A stretch of 64,000 nt of DNA from Confluentibacter citreus (GTDB taxonomy: Bacteria; Bacteroidota; Bacteroidia; Flavobacteriales; Flavobacteriaceae), in the NCBI RefSeq assembly GCF_002807055.1, contig NZ_NIXN01000005.1, positions 62,001-126,000 of the forward strand, written 5' to 3'. Both the position numbers and the translations under genes were made by a program. This document shows positions 35,224 to 43,212 of this stretch, piece after piece (the stretch's first letter is position 1; every line of letters starts with the position of its first letter). The notes below the pieces were generated by a model. It worked only from the letters and a program-made list of their open reading frames with translations, searched no databases and had not been told where the DNA came from.

Positions 35224-35610
35224 TTATTTTGCTTCTAAATTCAGATTTTCCAATATAATATCCAATTCCGAAAGGGACTTTTTATCAATCAGTTGCGTAT
35301 TGATTCTCAATTCCGTCACGTCTGTTTTAAGTATATAATCTCCAGCAAACTTTTTAATATGGGATATGTCGTTCAGATTAATTTTTTTTGGAATCAATTC
35401 GTTTTTTGAAAGAACACCATTTTCAATGGTTAAATACTGTTTGTTATTTTCAAAGAAAAAAGTTCCCAAATATAAAACACCCATTACTAAATACCCGTAA
35501 TTAAAAATTGTTCCCGACTCAAAGATAACAGATGCGGTTCCGAGAACTAACCACAGAATTCCAAAAATCAAATTGTACTTAAGGCGTTTTTTTATATATC
35601 GTATTTTCAT
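35224..35610 (-). CDS. Small membrane protein with PH-like domain
   Basis: A 128-residue protein with two N-terminal membrane helices (YNLIFGILWLVLGTASVIF, IFNYGYLVMGVLYLGTFFF). A short beta-rich cytoplasmic domain follows (QYLTIENGVLSKNELIPKKINLNDISHIKKFAGDYIL), which resembles bacterial PH-type domains. The function is unknown and I do not recognise a named family. It lies between the membrane-protein gene and the oxidoreductase gene, all leftward. Confidence 0.7.
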   Translation of the reverse strand: MKIRYIKKRLKYNLIFGILWLVLGTASVIFESGTIFNYGYLVMGVLYLGTFFFENNKQYLTIENGVLSKNELIPKKINLNDISHIKKFAGDYILKTDVTELRINTQLIDKKSLSELDIILENLNLEAK

Positions 35611-35639
35611 TTTTTTTTATTGCTTGGTAGGGGTTTGTT

Positions 35640-36440
35640 TTATGAATCTGGTTTTGGGCTTTTTGAAATTATAAATCTCAACAATCCAGGAAACCATCGT
35701 TGCAACCATACAAATACTTTGCCGTGTCCTGTGAAAACATAATTTCTCTTTCGTTTTAAAATAGCCTTTACCATTACCTTTGCTGCTTTATCAGTAGGCC
35801 AAATTAAATTTGATGGACGTGGATCTGGTCGTTCGGGATGCCAAATGCCGTCATTATCAATTCTTGCAATTTCCGAAACCACAAATCCGGGATGCAACGT
35901 AGTACAACTCACACCTGTGCCGATTAATTCAACCTGTAAGGTCTGACCAATTGAGTGCACGGCAGCTTTGGAAGCGCCGTATGCGCCTAAATTAGGATTA
36001 GGAAGATAGGCGCCTACACTGCCCACTAAACCAATCCTACCATTATTTTTCTTTAAATGTGGCAGTGCATATTTAACCGTTAAGGCTAAGCCTGTGACAT
36101 TGCCTTGTAACTGTCTATTCCAATCTTTGGCTGTTAGCTTTTCCATATTTCCAAAAACACCAAAACCGGCATTAGCTATAACTACATCCAATCGTTCCCA
36201 GGTTTTAATGATTTGTTGGACTGCATTTTCAATAGCGGTTTCTTCCATTATATCACAGGGTATTACCAATGCTTCCCCGCCTGAGTGCCTAATCTCATCT
36301 GCCACTTTATCCAATAGTTCTTTACGTCTTGAGGAAATAGCTACTTTATATCCTAATCTTGCCCATTCAAAGGCCAATGATTTGCCAATACCAGATGAAG
36401 CACCAGTTATCCATATAACGTTTTCTTGTGTATTTGCCAT
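35640..36440 (-). CDS. SDR-family NAD(P)-dependent oxidoreductase
   Basis: A 266-residue short-chain dehydrogenase. The cofactor-binding GASSGIGKS (TGxxxGxG), NAG motif (VIANAGFG), catalytic SVGAYLPNPNLGAYGASKAAVHS (Ser...YxxxK) and PG ending (LHPGFVVSEIA) are all present. A basic residue after the second strand (SSRRKELLD) suggests NADPH preference. The substrate is unknown. Flanking DNA to the right has degenerate pieces of the hairpin repeat family seen at 39-40 kb. Confidence 0.9.
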   Translation of the reverse strand: MANTQENVIWITGASSGIGKSLAFEWARLGYKVAISSRRKELLDKVADEIRHSGGEALVIPCDIMEETAIENAVQQIIKTWERLDVVIANAGFGVFGNMEKLTAKDWNRQLQGNVTGLALTVKYALPHLKKNNGRIGLVGSVGAYLPNPNLGAYGASKAAVHSIGQTLQVELIGTGVSCTTLHPGFVVSEIARIDNDGIWHPERPDPRPSNLIWPTDKAAKVMVKAILKRKRNYVFTGHGKVFVWLQRWFPGLLRFIISKSPKPDS

Positions 36441-36862
36441 TTTAAGTGTTTTTAGTTAGTGGAATTACAATGAAAATTGCAAGCCAGCAAACAGGCAACA
36501 AATATTAAAATCCGATAAATGAAATTAATGGTTTTCCATAAATTTTCAAATATTATTTCTTTGTCGTATTTATCAAACATTTCGGTTTTCTCAAATTACT
36601 GCCAACGTATGGATATATACACCTACAAATCTAACGGAATTTTTAAATAATCAAAGTTTTTGGGCAAAAGCAATGCCTTGAAGTTATCAGGAAGTTGTTG
36701 GTGGAAAACAACAATGATAGTAGAGTGGAAAAGCATAGGTGGTGCAATGTCGCGGAAGTGTGGCGCCAATCTTTGACGGCACTCTTCGCAAACGAGCGCT
36801 AGCTGGGGTGTTTAGAAAAGGATCGATAATAAAAAAACTAAGTTATTATCTAATACTGGTGG
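36441..36862. other. 422-bp stretch without a gene, with degenerate repeat pieces
   Basis: No convincing coding sequence was found. AAGCCAGCAAACAGGCAACAA (36481-36501) is a diverged piece of the repeat at 39404-39570, and GCCAACGTATGGATATATAC (36601-36620) resembles the end of the cassette-like unit at 40918-40944. From about 36700 to 36810 the sequence is more GC-rich (for example around GTGTGGCGCCAATCTTTGAC), unlike its surroundings. It may be an old mobile remnant. Confidence 0.35.
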
Positions 36863-38953
36863 TTATTTTTTAAAATTGAAAAATGCATATTTTAAATAAA
36901 AGCGTTCTGTTAAAAGCGATTGACGCATCCAAATATTAAACTTTATATACCAATAAATGATGTAAGAAGGAAATATTGCTAATAACAGAAACTTCTTTTT
37001 GGTAAACAAATAAGGTTTAAGTCTTAATAAATATCTGAATTGTTTTTCGGGTGTTAAAATAAAGGTTTTAACATTGTCTAACATGTCCTTTTTACTGCGA
37101 TTGGTACCAATTGTTAAGCCTTTGGAAAAATCTCCAACATTAGAATAAAACCCTTCAGAAATTTTAATCATTTCTGATATATTCTTTTTTGAAGCAAAAA
37201 TACCAATGCGTAAAGCATAATTAGTCATTTCTTTTTGCATAGTTACAGGAGAATAACAAATGTTGTCAAACTCTTTTATCATCATTTGAAACTGTTTAAA
37301 CATAAAATCTTGAATTTTTGAAATGTTATTATCAAAAATTCTTTTTTCATCATCCTGATGAAATTCTTTTGAAAACGAGGTGGCATTTAAGTTATAAGAA
37401 ATCGTGCTTCCATGAGGAGCAGAAAGTAATTGTTCATTTAATTCAATATTGCCCCTAAGGATGTGATCTGAATAACTGGCAAAAGGATAAACGGAGTAAT
37501 TTAAACCAAAGCGTTTTGAGTTTTCGGTAATATTATAAACTTCTCTTATGCCTAAATAATATCCATAAACCTTTACCTCTCCATTAAAATAATCATAAAG
37601 TCTTTCCTGCATTGTCCCACCCCAACCAATATCGGCCAGATGTAAACCTTCCTCAATAAAATTAACATTAAACGATTTTAAATAAGTATCAAAATAAGTT
37701 TTCTGTTCGAAACGTTTTTTATCATAATGGGTAATAAATAATTCATTTTGTTTAATTGTTTCATAAACTTCAGAATCAAGAAAATCTGGAATGCTGTTAA
37801 ATTGGATATTTTCTAATTTTAGATTGGATAAAATGGTATTAATGACATCCTCTTCAAAATCAAAATTCTTTAAAAACCCATGTGGAGTTAATTTTGGGTA
37901 TTTATTTCTTAAAAAAGAAAATTCTTCCTTATCAATACTTTTTAAAGAGACTAACATACTCGCTTGTCTGGATGTTTTTAGATAATGAGAGACAATTAAA
38001 TCCTCGTCATTTAAAGCAAAGTAATTCTGATAAAAATCAAATAGTTTCTTTAAAAATAAACCTTCTCTAGCCAAAAAGAATATATTTTTAATGCCTTCCT
38101 GTTTTAATTTAAAATATAATCGTTCTGTATAATTATAATAAAACAAAACATAATCACTATTTCCAGGTGCTTGTTTAGAATTACAGCGTTTATAAATACC
38201 TTTCAATACCTTCTTATAGTTATAGGTATCAGATCCATAGGAATATTTTAATCTTGTTGTAGAAACATCTTTATTGGCAATATAAATAGTATTTAAACTG
38301 CATTTTTTTGCATTAACAATATCGTGTTTAAAATTATCACCAATCATAGTAACATTTGTTGGATCTAACTCTAAAGCAGTTAAAAGACAGTTATATAAAT
38401 TACCAGTATGTTTACTACACTTATATTCTGAAGAGACAAAGATATCTTCAAACAGGTCCAAGATATTATGATGATCCAATATTTTTGTTAGGACTTTCTT
38501 TGAGGTATAAAAATCAGAAACACAGTAAATCTTGTGATTATCATTTTTAAGTTTAGTTAATTGATTAATAGTATTCTTATTTATGAATTGTACCTTTATT
38601 TCAACATGTATATCTGCTTTTTCAAAATAATTTTTAAATTTAGGATAAGGTATATTACTAAGAATATTATTACATAAAAGCCTATTATAAATTTCTTTAA
38701 TTACTATATCATAAGAAATTTCGACATGTAATAGATTATATTTTTCACTCAAAAATAGTTCTACCTCTTTACGTATAAAATATAAACTGTCAATATCTAT
38801 GTTTAATCCTAACTCCCTAATCATTGTTTTAGACCATAAACGTATAACATAATTAGGATGTACTGATCTGTGCACAACAGTATCAAACATATCACAAAAA
38901 ATTACAGAACCAGAATTTATACCATTTGTTAAAGAATTACTTGTCTTCTTCAT
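36863..38953 (-). CDS. Large HAD-superfamily protein (COG5610-like)
   Basis: A 696-residue protein. Residues ~15-235 form a HAD domain: CDMFDTVVHRSV (motif I with the DxxDT form of this group), KIYCVSDFYTSKK (motif II region) and TMIGDNFKHDIVNAKK (motif IV). The C-terminal part has NIFFLAREGLFLKKLFD and LHLADIGWGGTMQERLYDYF, shared with HAD proteins found in cell-surface polysaccharide clusters. Whether it is a phosphatase or a transferase-linked protein is unknown. It is markedly AT-rich and stands alone, with no glycosyltransferase beside it, which suggests acquisition. Confidence 0.8.
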   Translation of the reverse strand: MKKTSNSLTNGINSGSVIFCDMFDTVVHRSVHPNYVIRLWSKTMIRELGLNIDIDSLYFIRKEVELFLSEKYNLLHVEISYDIVIKEIYNRLLCNNILSNIPYPKFKNYFEKADIHVEIKVQFINKNTINQLTKLKNDNHKIYCVSDFYTSKKVLTKILDHHNILDLFEDIFVSSEYKCSKHTGNLYNCLLTALELDPTNVTMIGDNFKHDIVNAKKCSLNTIYIANKDVSTTRLKYSYGSDTYNYKKVLKGIYKRCNSKQAPGNSDYVLFYYNYTERLYFKLKQEGIKNIFFLAREGLFLKKLFDFYQNYFALNDEDLIVSHYLKTSRQASMLVSLKSIDKEEFSFLRNKYPKLTPHGFLKNFDFEEDVINTILSNLKLENIQFNSIPDFLDSEVYETIKQNELFITHYDKKRFEQKTYFDTYLKSFNVNFIEEGLHLADIGWGGTMQERLYDYFNGEVKVYGYYLGIREVYNITENSKRFGLNYSVYPFASYSDHILRGNIELNEQLLSAPHGSTISYNLNATSFSKEFHQDDEKRIFDNNISKIQDFMFKQFQMMIKEFDNICYSPVTMQKEMTNYALRIGIFASKKNISEMIKISEGFYSNVGDFSKGLTIGTNRSKKDMLDNVKTFILTPEKQFRYLLRLKPYLFTKKKFLLLAIFPSYIIYWYIKFNIWMRQSLLTERFYLKYAFFNFKK

Positions 38954-39150
38954 TTAAAATTAAGTTTATCGCCTTAGAGAGGTCGATTATAAAATTAGCT
39001 AAAAACTATTATGTTACTGCCATAGCTTGGTAGTCTTGATGTTGGCTATATGACAATTAATAATATATAATTAACGGAATACGAAAGTAATTTTTTTTTA
39101 TTTAATGGTCGCTTTTTCGATAAGTATTAAATAAAAACTTTAAAAGGAAA

Positions 39151-39468
39151 TTATGTATCACTAATACCCTCAATTTTGTAATCTAAATAGGTGTCTTTTA
39201 TTTCTGAGTCGTAAGTGTTCTGCAAATTATTTGTTTCTTTTGGTAAGTTGTTGATTATTGCATCTATGCTGAAATTTGTATTTCCGTAATATTTAAATAC
39301 TGATTCAGGTACTTTAATATCATCTGGTAATTCAAGATCGTAATTTCCATTAGTTAATTTATATGTCCTGTCTCCGTATTTATATTCACTTATTTTTTCA
39401 GCTTGTTGACAACGTGTTATTTGTATGGAAAGTTGCGTGTTTGGGGGTGAGGATTTTCCGAAGGACAC
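39151..39468 (-). CDS. Small hypothetical protein running out of a repeat, possibly truncated
   Basis: A 105-codon frame whose first ~20 codons lie inside the hairpin repeat at 39404-39570, so the start is doubtful and the gene may have lost its original 5' end. The unique part runs from AEKISEYKYGDRTYKLTNGN to YLDYKIEGISDT and resembles no family I know. No matching inverted end was found to its left, unlike the neighbouring units. Confidence 0.4.
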   Translation of the reverse strand: MSFGKSSPPNTQLSIQITRCQQAEKISEYKYGDRTYKLTNGNYDLELPDDIKVPESVFKYYGNTNFSIDAIINNLPKETNNLQNTYDSEIKDTYLDYKIEGISDT

Positions 39469-39570
39469 GAGTGCAGCGAACTGGCGTAAGCAAAATCGGA
39501 AGCCAGCAAACGTGCAACCAACTTTGTGCTAGCTAAAACTAGCAATTTTTTATACACGGTGTTGGGCGTA
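39404..39570. repeat. attC-like hairpin repeat, copy 1
   Basis: A ~165-bp element. The arms GTTGCGTGTTTG and CAAACGTGCAAC pair imperfectly, and near its right end TATACACGGTGTTGGGC matches copy 2's ending in its first 14 bases. It ends GTTGGGCGTA (39561-39570), which is an exact inverted complement of TACGCCCAAC at 40263-40272, across the next gene. Unlike copy 2 it carries an additional ~28-bp insert between the arms. Confidence 0.65.
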
Positions 39571-39576
39571 GTTTTT

Positions 39577-40254
39577 TTAATAAATTTCTTCATCGTCTTC
39601 GACTTTAAACAATTCCAAAGTCATTTTCTTTTTTATGTCAGATTCCAATTCTTTTCTGCAACCCAAAAGCATTGGTGCATCTTCTGCTGTCGTTAGACAC
39701 CAGTCCAAATTCTTTGAAAAAAGACAGGTCTCTAATTGAAACCCAAACATTTCTTGAATTTCAAAATACTGTTCTAAATCTAGATCAATATATTCTTTTT
39801 TTAAATCAGTATGATAATTATATTCTTCTGAATCATAGATTAATAAATTCAGTTTTGTGTTTTCCGAAAGTCTTTTTAAAGAGTCTTTCAGTTTGGTTAA
39901 ACTCAATTTATCCAAGAAAGAAGTTCCAGGGGTTTCAGGAATCAGAGTTGTCGTTTTATGTGAAAACGGAACATTAAATCGTTTTGCTAAATCACTTATT
40001 GCTATTGGCTTATAAAGCTTTTCATCTTTCAGTAGGACATCATATTCCTGCTCAATTTTCACACGCTTATTTATTTCCTCTAAGGTTTCTTTTTGCAAAG
40101 GATAATGGTCAAAAGGGAAATTTTCTATTATTCCGTAATCCCAATGAACTATAAATTTTGATTCAAAAAATTCAGGTATATAGTGTTTCGCAAAATTCCA
40201 ATTTTCAGAATTTCGATTATTATAAAACTGATTTATGTCGTTAAAAATGTTCAT
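39577..40254 (-). CDS. Hypothetical cassette-borne protein
   Basis: From the ATG at 40254 it has 225 residues (MNIFNDINQFYNNRNSENWN). I do not recognise a family. It is acidic and soluble, with a segment FEIQEMFGFQLETCLFSKNLDWCLTTAEDAPMLLGCRKELESDI that looks like an immunity/SMI1-like or hypothetical C-terminal region; this is only an impression. The start codon follows a cassette end by 9 bases in the context TTTGAGA-ATG. The whole gene lies between two matched inverted ends, so it appears to be a single-gene unit. Confidence 0.7.
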   Translation of the reverse strand: MNIFNDINQFYNNRNSENWNFAKHYIPEFFESKFIVHWDYGIIENFPFDHYPLQKETLEEINKRVKIEQEYDVLLKDEKLYKPIAISDLAKRFNVPFSHKTTTLIPETPGTSFLDKLSLTKLKDSLKRLSENTKLNLLIYDSEEYNYHTDLKKEYIDLDLEQYFEIQEMFGFQLETCLFSKNLDWCLTTAEDAPMLLGCRKELESDIKKKMTLELFKVEDDEEIY

Positions 40255-40262
40255 TCTCAAAT

Positions 40263-40402
40263 TACGCCCAACGTGTTCGTGTATGGAAAGTTGCGTGTTT
40301 GGGGGCGAGGATTTTCCGAAGGAAAATCGGAAGCCGGCAAACGTGCAACCAACTTTGTGCCAGCTAAAACTAGCAATTTTTTATACACGGTGTTGCCAAC
40401 CG
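40263..40402. repeat. attC-like hairpin repeat, copy 2
   Basis: A 140-bp imperfect hairpin. It starts TACGCCCAACGTG, has the arms GTTGCGTGTTTG and CAAACGTGCAAC, and ends ATACACGGTGTTGCCAACCG. Its first 10 bases complement the end of copy 1 across the left gene. Its last bases GTTGCCAACC (40392-40401) complement GGTTGGCAAC at 40918-40927 across the right gene. Confidence 0.7.
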
Positions 40403-40407
40403 TTTTT

Positions 40408-40908
40408 TTAATCAGGCTTAATATTGTCAATTATGGAATCAGTTTTTAAATCTTTTACGGTTTTTTGGTCGGTCGGATTTTTTAAATGTATATTTTCTAA
40501 ATCTATAATTCTATCTTCAATTTCGGAAGATTTTTTTGATTCAATAATAGCCCAAATTGATATGCATATTATTATTACAGCATTAGCAACGGCTGCAATA
40601 ATTTTAACTACAGTCCAACTTTTATTTAGTATATATTGTTTGTATTTGTTTTTAAATCCGCCCTCTACATTTAAAAAAAATAAACCTTTTTGAGATGTTG
40701 TAGCGATAAAATCCCCATGATGTTCCCTTCCTTTATTGGCAATTTCGTGGTAATCATATAAAAGACCTTGTTCAACTAAATCCTTTGCCAAAGAATGAAC
40801 TATATGAAAATCAATATTAATTTCTTGAGATATTTTAGATGTAACGCTTTGTTTTTGGTATTTAACCAACAACAAATCCATTATTCTATATTTTTCTCGT
40901 TTAGTCAT
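40408..40908 (-). CDS. Hypothetical winged-helix/membrane protein in a cassette-like unit
   Basis: A 166-residue protein. The N-terminal ~60 residues look like a winged helix (TKREKYRIMDLLLVKYQKQS, then a helix pair and LVEQGLLYDYHE). A membrane helix follows at about 105-130 (WTVVKIIAAVANAVIIICISIW), then a polar tail. It could be a membrane-tethered regulator, but the function is not known. The start sits 9 bases beyond a unit end in the context CATTTGAGAA-ATG, nearly the same as the neighbouring unit. Confidence 0.7.
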   Translation of the reverse strand: MTKREKYRIMDLLLVKYQKQSVTSKISQEINIDFHIVHSLAKDLVEQGLLYDYHEIANKGREHHGDFIATTSQKGLFFLNVEGGFKNKYKQYILNKSWTVVKIIAAVANAVIIICISIWAIIESKKSSEIEDRIIDLENIHLKNPTDQKTVKDLKTDSIIDNIKPD

Positions 40909-40917
40909 TTCTCAAAT

Positions 40918-40956
40918 GGTTGGCAACAATTGGATATAGACAATTGTCTATATCCA
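40918..40956. repeat. Cassette end with perfect 26-bp palindrome
   Basis: GGTTGGCAAC (40918-40927) is the exact inverted complement of 40392-40401 on the other side of the gene. It is followed by a perfect 26-bp palindrome at 40931-40956 centred on CAATTG (half TGGATATAGACAA). No long copy of the 140-bp repeat follows here. Confidence 0.6.
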
Positions 40957-41018
40957 CATTATATATACTCTCAAAAATAACTAAAATACTTACAGAAGTA
41001 ATTTTTTAATACACAATT

Positions 41019-41100
41019 TTATTCAATAATAGAATTGGTTACCGAAATGGGCGTATCGGCATGCATGGAAATACTTGGACTTTCGGGGTACGTTTGTAAC
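41019..41100 (-). pseudogene. Remnant of a beta-helix lipoprotein gene, C-terminal end
   Basis: On the minus strand it encodes YPESPSISMHADTPISVTNS-IIE and a stop, closely matching the last residues YPVYPSISMHADTPIAVSNSTIE of the gene at 42017-43138. The frame is closed by a stop just upstream. It looks like the tail of a second tandem copy that was cut away by later insertions. Confidence 0.65.
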
Positions 41101-41183
41101 TATCGTTATAAAAGTTGATTTGAAACTAAATGCTTACTAACTCATTTATGCCAACTGTTTTATAATGTGTGGTGTATGACATT

Positions 41184-41825
41184 TTATCTTAATCTAGTTA
41201 CTTCATTCCATTTCTCAACAGGATAAGGGATGTCCCATTTCTTGAAATCCTTACCTTGATAAAAAGTCGTTGAAATATAATCGAAAAGTTCTGGGGTTAA
41301 AAAAATAAATTGACCGTCTTCTCCTCCTGAAATAGGATAAACTTGCTCATTAGAACCTTGCATTTCTAGTTGGTCGTTTAATAATCTATAAAAGTTTAAT
41401 TGGGCAACTCCCCAAATATTCATTTTCTCCATAGACCCTTCAAAGGCAACGTATTCTTTGCCATTTACAGTAATCCTATGGTTCAAGTGGTTAACTTCTT
41501 CTTCTGAAATCTCATTATTCCAGTCAAATTTTAATCCACGCTTTTGAAACGCATGTTTAGCATAACCTAAATAATCTTCTAATCCGCCCTCCTCAAATAG
41601 TGCTTCTCCATCACAAAAATAGAGTCTGTAATCATAGGGTAACAGCGTTTTGTCATCAATTACAGTCGATACTATTTTATTTTTGTTAAAGCTATTAACC
41701 AAATCGGTTTTTAATTCAGCTACTTTATCAGGATTGGCATATTTATAATAACCGAGCGCTTCTAGTTTTTTAATGACATCTGTTCCTGAGTCTTTTCTTT
41801 TTGAGGTGAATGAAAACAATCCCAT
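41184..41825 (-). CDS. Hypothetical protein, no recognised family
   Basis: A 213-residue soluble protein starting MGLFSFTSKRKDSGTDVIKK, with no signal peptide. It contains YRLYFCDGEALFEEGGLEDYLGYAKHAFQKRG and the late IYPISGGEDGQFIFLTPELF-like stretch (actual VYPISGGEDGQFIFLTPELF), rich in acidic and aromatic residues. I do not recognise the family. It lies between the two beta-helix fragments and is probably part of the insertion that separated them. Confidence 0.7.
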   Translation of the reverse strand: MGLFSFTSKRKDSGTDVIKKLEALGYYKYANPDKVAELKTDLVNSFNKNKIVSTVIDDKTLLPYDYRLYFCDGEALFEEGGLEDYLGYAKHAFQKRGLKFDWNNEISEEEVNHLNHRITVNGKEYVAFEGSMEKMNIWGVAQLNFYRLLNDQLEMQGSNEQVYPISGGEDGQFIFLTPELFDYISTTFYQGKDFKKWDIPYPVEKWNEVTRLR

Positions 41826-41942
41826 GATAATACATATTAAAATTTTATATTAAATTCTTTCTAATCATAAAATTTTACATTGTTTTATAAAATTACATAC
41901 ATATGATGATATACAAAAATATAATATTTAGTGCTTTTGTAA

Positions 41943-42020
41943 TTATTCATTTTCAAGCCTTTCAATCATTTTTTCCATTTCGGCAATTTCCTGTTCTTGC
42001 GTCTCTATAATGTCTCTTAT
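41943..42020 (-). pseudogene. C-terminal remnant, possibly of a DUF305-like gene
   Basis: The minus strand reads IRDIIETQEQEIAEMEKMIE-RLENE and a stop. A short helical ending with repeated ExxEIxxM is typical of the C-terminus of DUF305 proteins. It overlaps the stop of the beta-helix gene and has no start of its own, so it is a leftover and not a gene. The family call is weak. Confidence 0.35.
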
Positions 42021-43138
42021 TCTATAGTAGAATTACTTACCGCAATAGGTGTATCGGCATGCATGGAAATGCTAGGGTACACCGGGTACCAAGAGCCACC
42101 AATGTTGTTTCTTATAACAGAATTGGTAATGTTAATATTTCCAGAGTGATCGTTACTCACAAAAAATATGGAGGCACCATACGCGTTCACTTCGTTATGT
42201 TCAATTTTGGTTCCATGCAAACTTAAGGTCATGGTATTGCCATCGTTATAAATAGCACCACCACTGCCACCACCCGGCGTTCCAGATTGCGATGGGTTGC
42301 CACCATTACCGATGGCTTGGTTATGGGAAAAGAGACTGTTTATAATCGTCCATGACACGCCAATACTGCTTATGCCACCACCGTTAGAACCCACATTACC
42401 AAAACCATCCGCACCACCAAAGGTGCAATTGGTAATATAAACAGGTAGATTATTAAACTGACTAAACACACGAATAGCACCACCGCCCACATCGGGGCCT
42501 GAGCTGGCACAAATATTATTAAAAAATCGGGTATTGACTGCCTTAAAACGTCCGCCTCTTACCCAAATGGCACCACCGCCATCGTATTCGTTTTCTTGGG
42601 TGGCATTACCGTCGGCAAAAGTGATGTTTTGTACCGTCAATCTAGGTGTATCTTGGTTTTGGCAATGGCTAGTTGTCCACACTTGGTTTTGGTCGCAAGT
42701 GTTCATATATAAAATTCTGGTGATACCATTGCCGCTTAAGGTAACGAGTCCGCCACCGTCAATAATAACGTCTGGATTGGCATTGTTAAACACCTTGGCT
42801 GGTCTGTCCATTGTTATGGTTACAGGTTCGGTGCCGCAGTTAAAAACTATTTTGCCACCTTGGGCAACGGCCGCAACAACGGCATCACAGTTGCAACTTT
42901 CTGGTGTGCCATTACCAACTACCGTGTCTGGATTTGTAACACTTTCCAAGCCAGCTTCAAAGGGAATAGGGGCATTGCCTTCAGGATTACCAGCTGGAGG
43001 GCCATCTTCTGGATTTTCTAACGGATTATGGACAATAATGGTATCTGTAGTTATTTTCTCCTCGGAACAAGAAAATAACAAAAGTATAGTAAGCAAACCC
43101 AAAGCGGGTTTGCTAATTAAGTAGGTTAAGTATTTCAT
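42017..43138 (-). CDS. Beta-helix lipoprotein (pectate-lyase-like fold)
   Basis: A 373-residue lipoprotein with lipobox LLLFSC. After a Pro/Glu/Gly-rich linker (NPLENPEDGPPAGNPEGN) comes a right-handed beta-helix region with repeated short strands and Asn/Gly turns (ITNCTFGGADGFGNVGSNGG, WTIINSLFSHNQAIGNGG, LSLHGTKIEHNEVNAYGASI). It resembles surface adhesin or polymorphic membrane-type proteins, not a demonstrated enzyme. No T9SS domain is seen. It probably overlapped or adjoined a second copy, whose tail is at 41019-41100. Confidence 0.8.
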   Translation of the reverse strand: MKYLTYLISKPALGLLTILLLFSCSEEKITTDTIIVHNPLENPEDGPPAGNPEGNAPIPFEAGLESVTNPDTVVGNGTPESCNCDAVVAAVAQGGKIVFNCGTEPVTITMDRPAKVFNNANPDVIIDGGGLVTLSGNGITRILYMNTCDQNQVWTTSHCQNQDTPRLTVQNITFADGNATQENEYDGGGAIWVRGGRFKAVNTRFFNNICASSGPDVGGGAIRVFSQFNNLPVYITNCTFGGADGFGNVGSNGGGISSIGVSWTIINSLFSHNQAIGNGGNPSQSGTPGGGSGGAIYNDGNTMTLSLHGTKIEHNEVNAYGASIFFVSNDHSGNINITNSVIRNNIGGSWYPVYPSISMHADTPIAVSNSTIE

Positions 43139-43212
43139 TGGTGCATGTTTAGGGCTATATACGAAACAAACACGCTTTTAAGACGGCATGGAGGGGTTTG
43201 GTTTTAAAAGGT

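Noticed and set aside
42534-43124. 196-residue open frame antisense to the beta-helix gene
   Set aside because: The opposite strand has a lipobox and beta-helix repeats; this frame has no features of its own.
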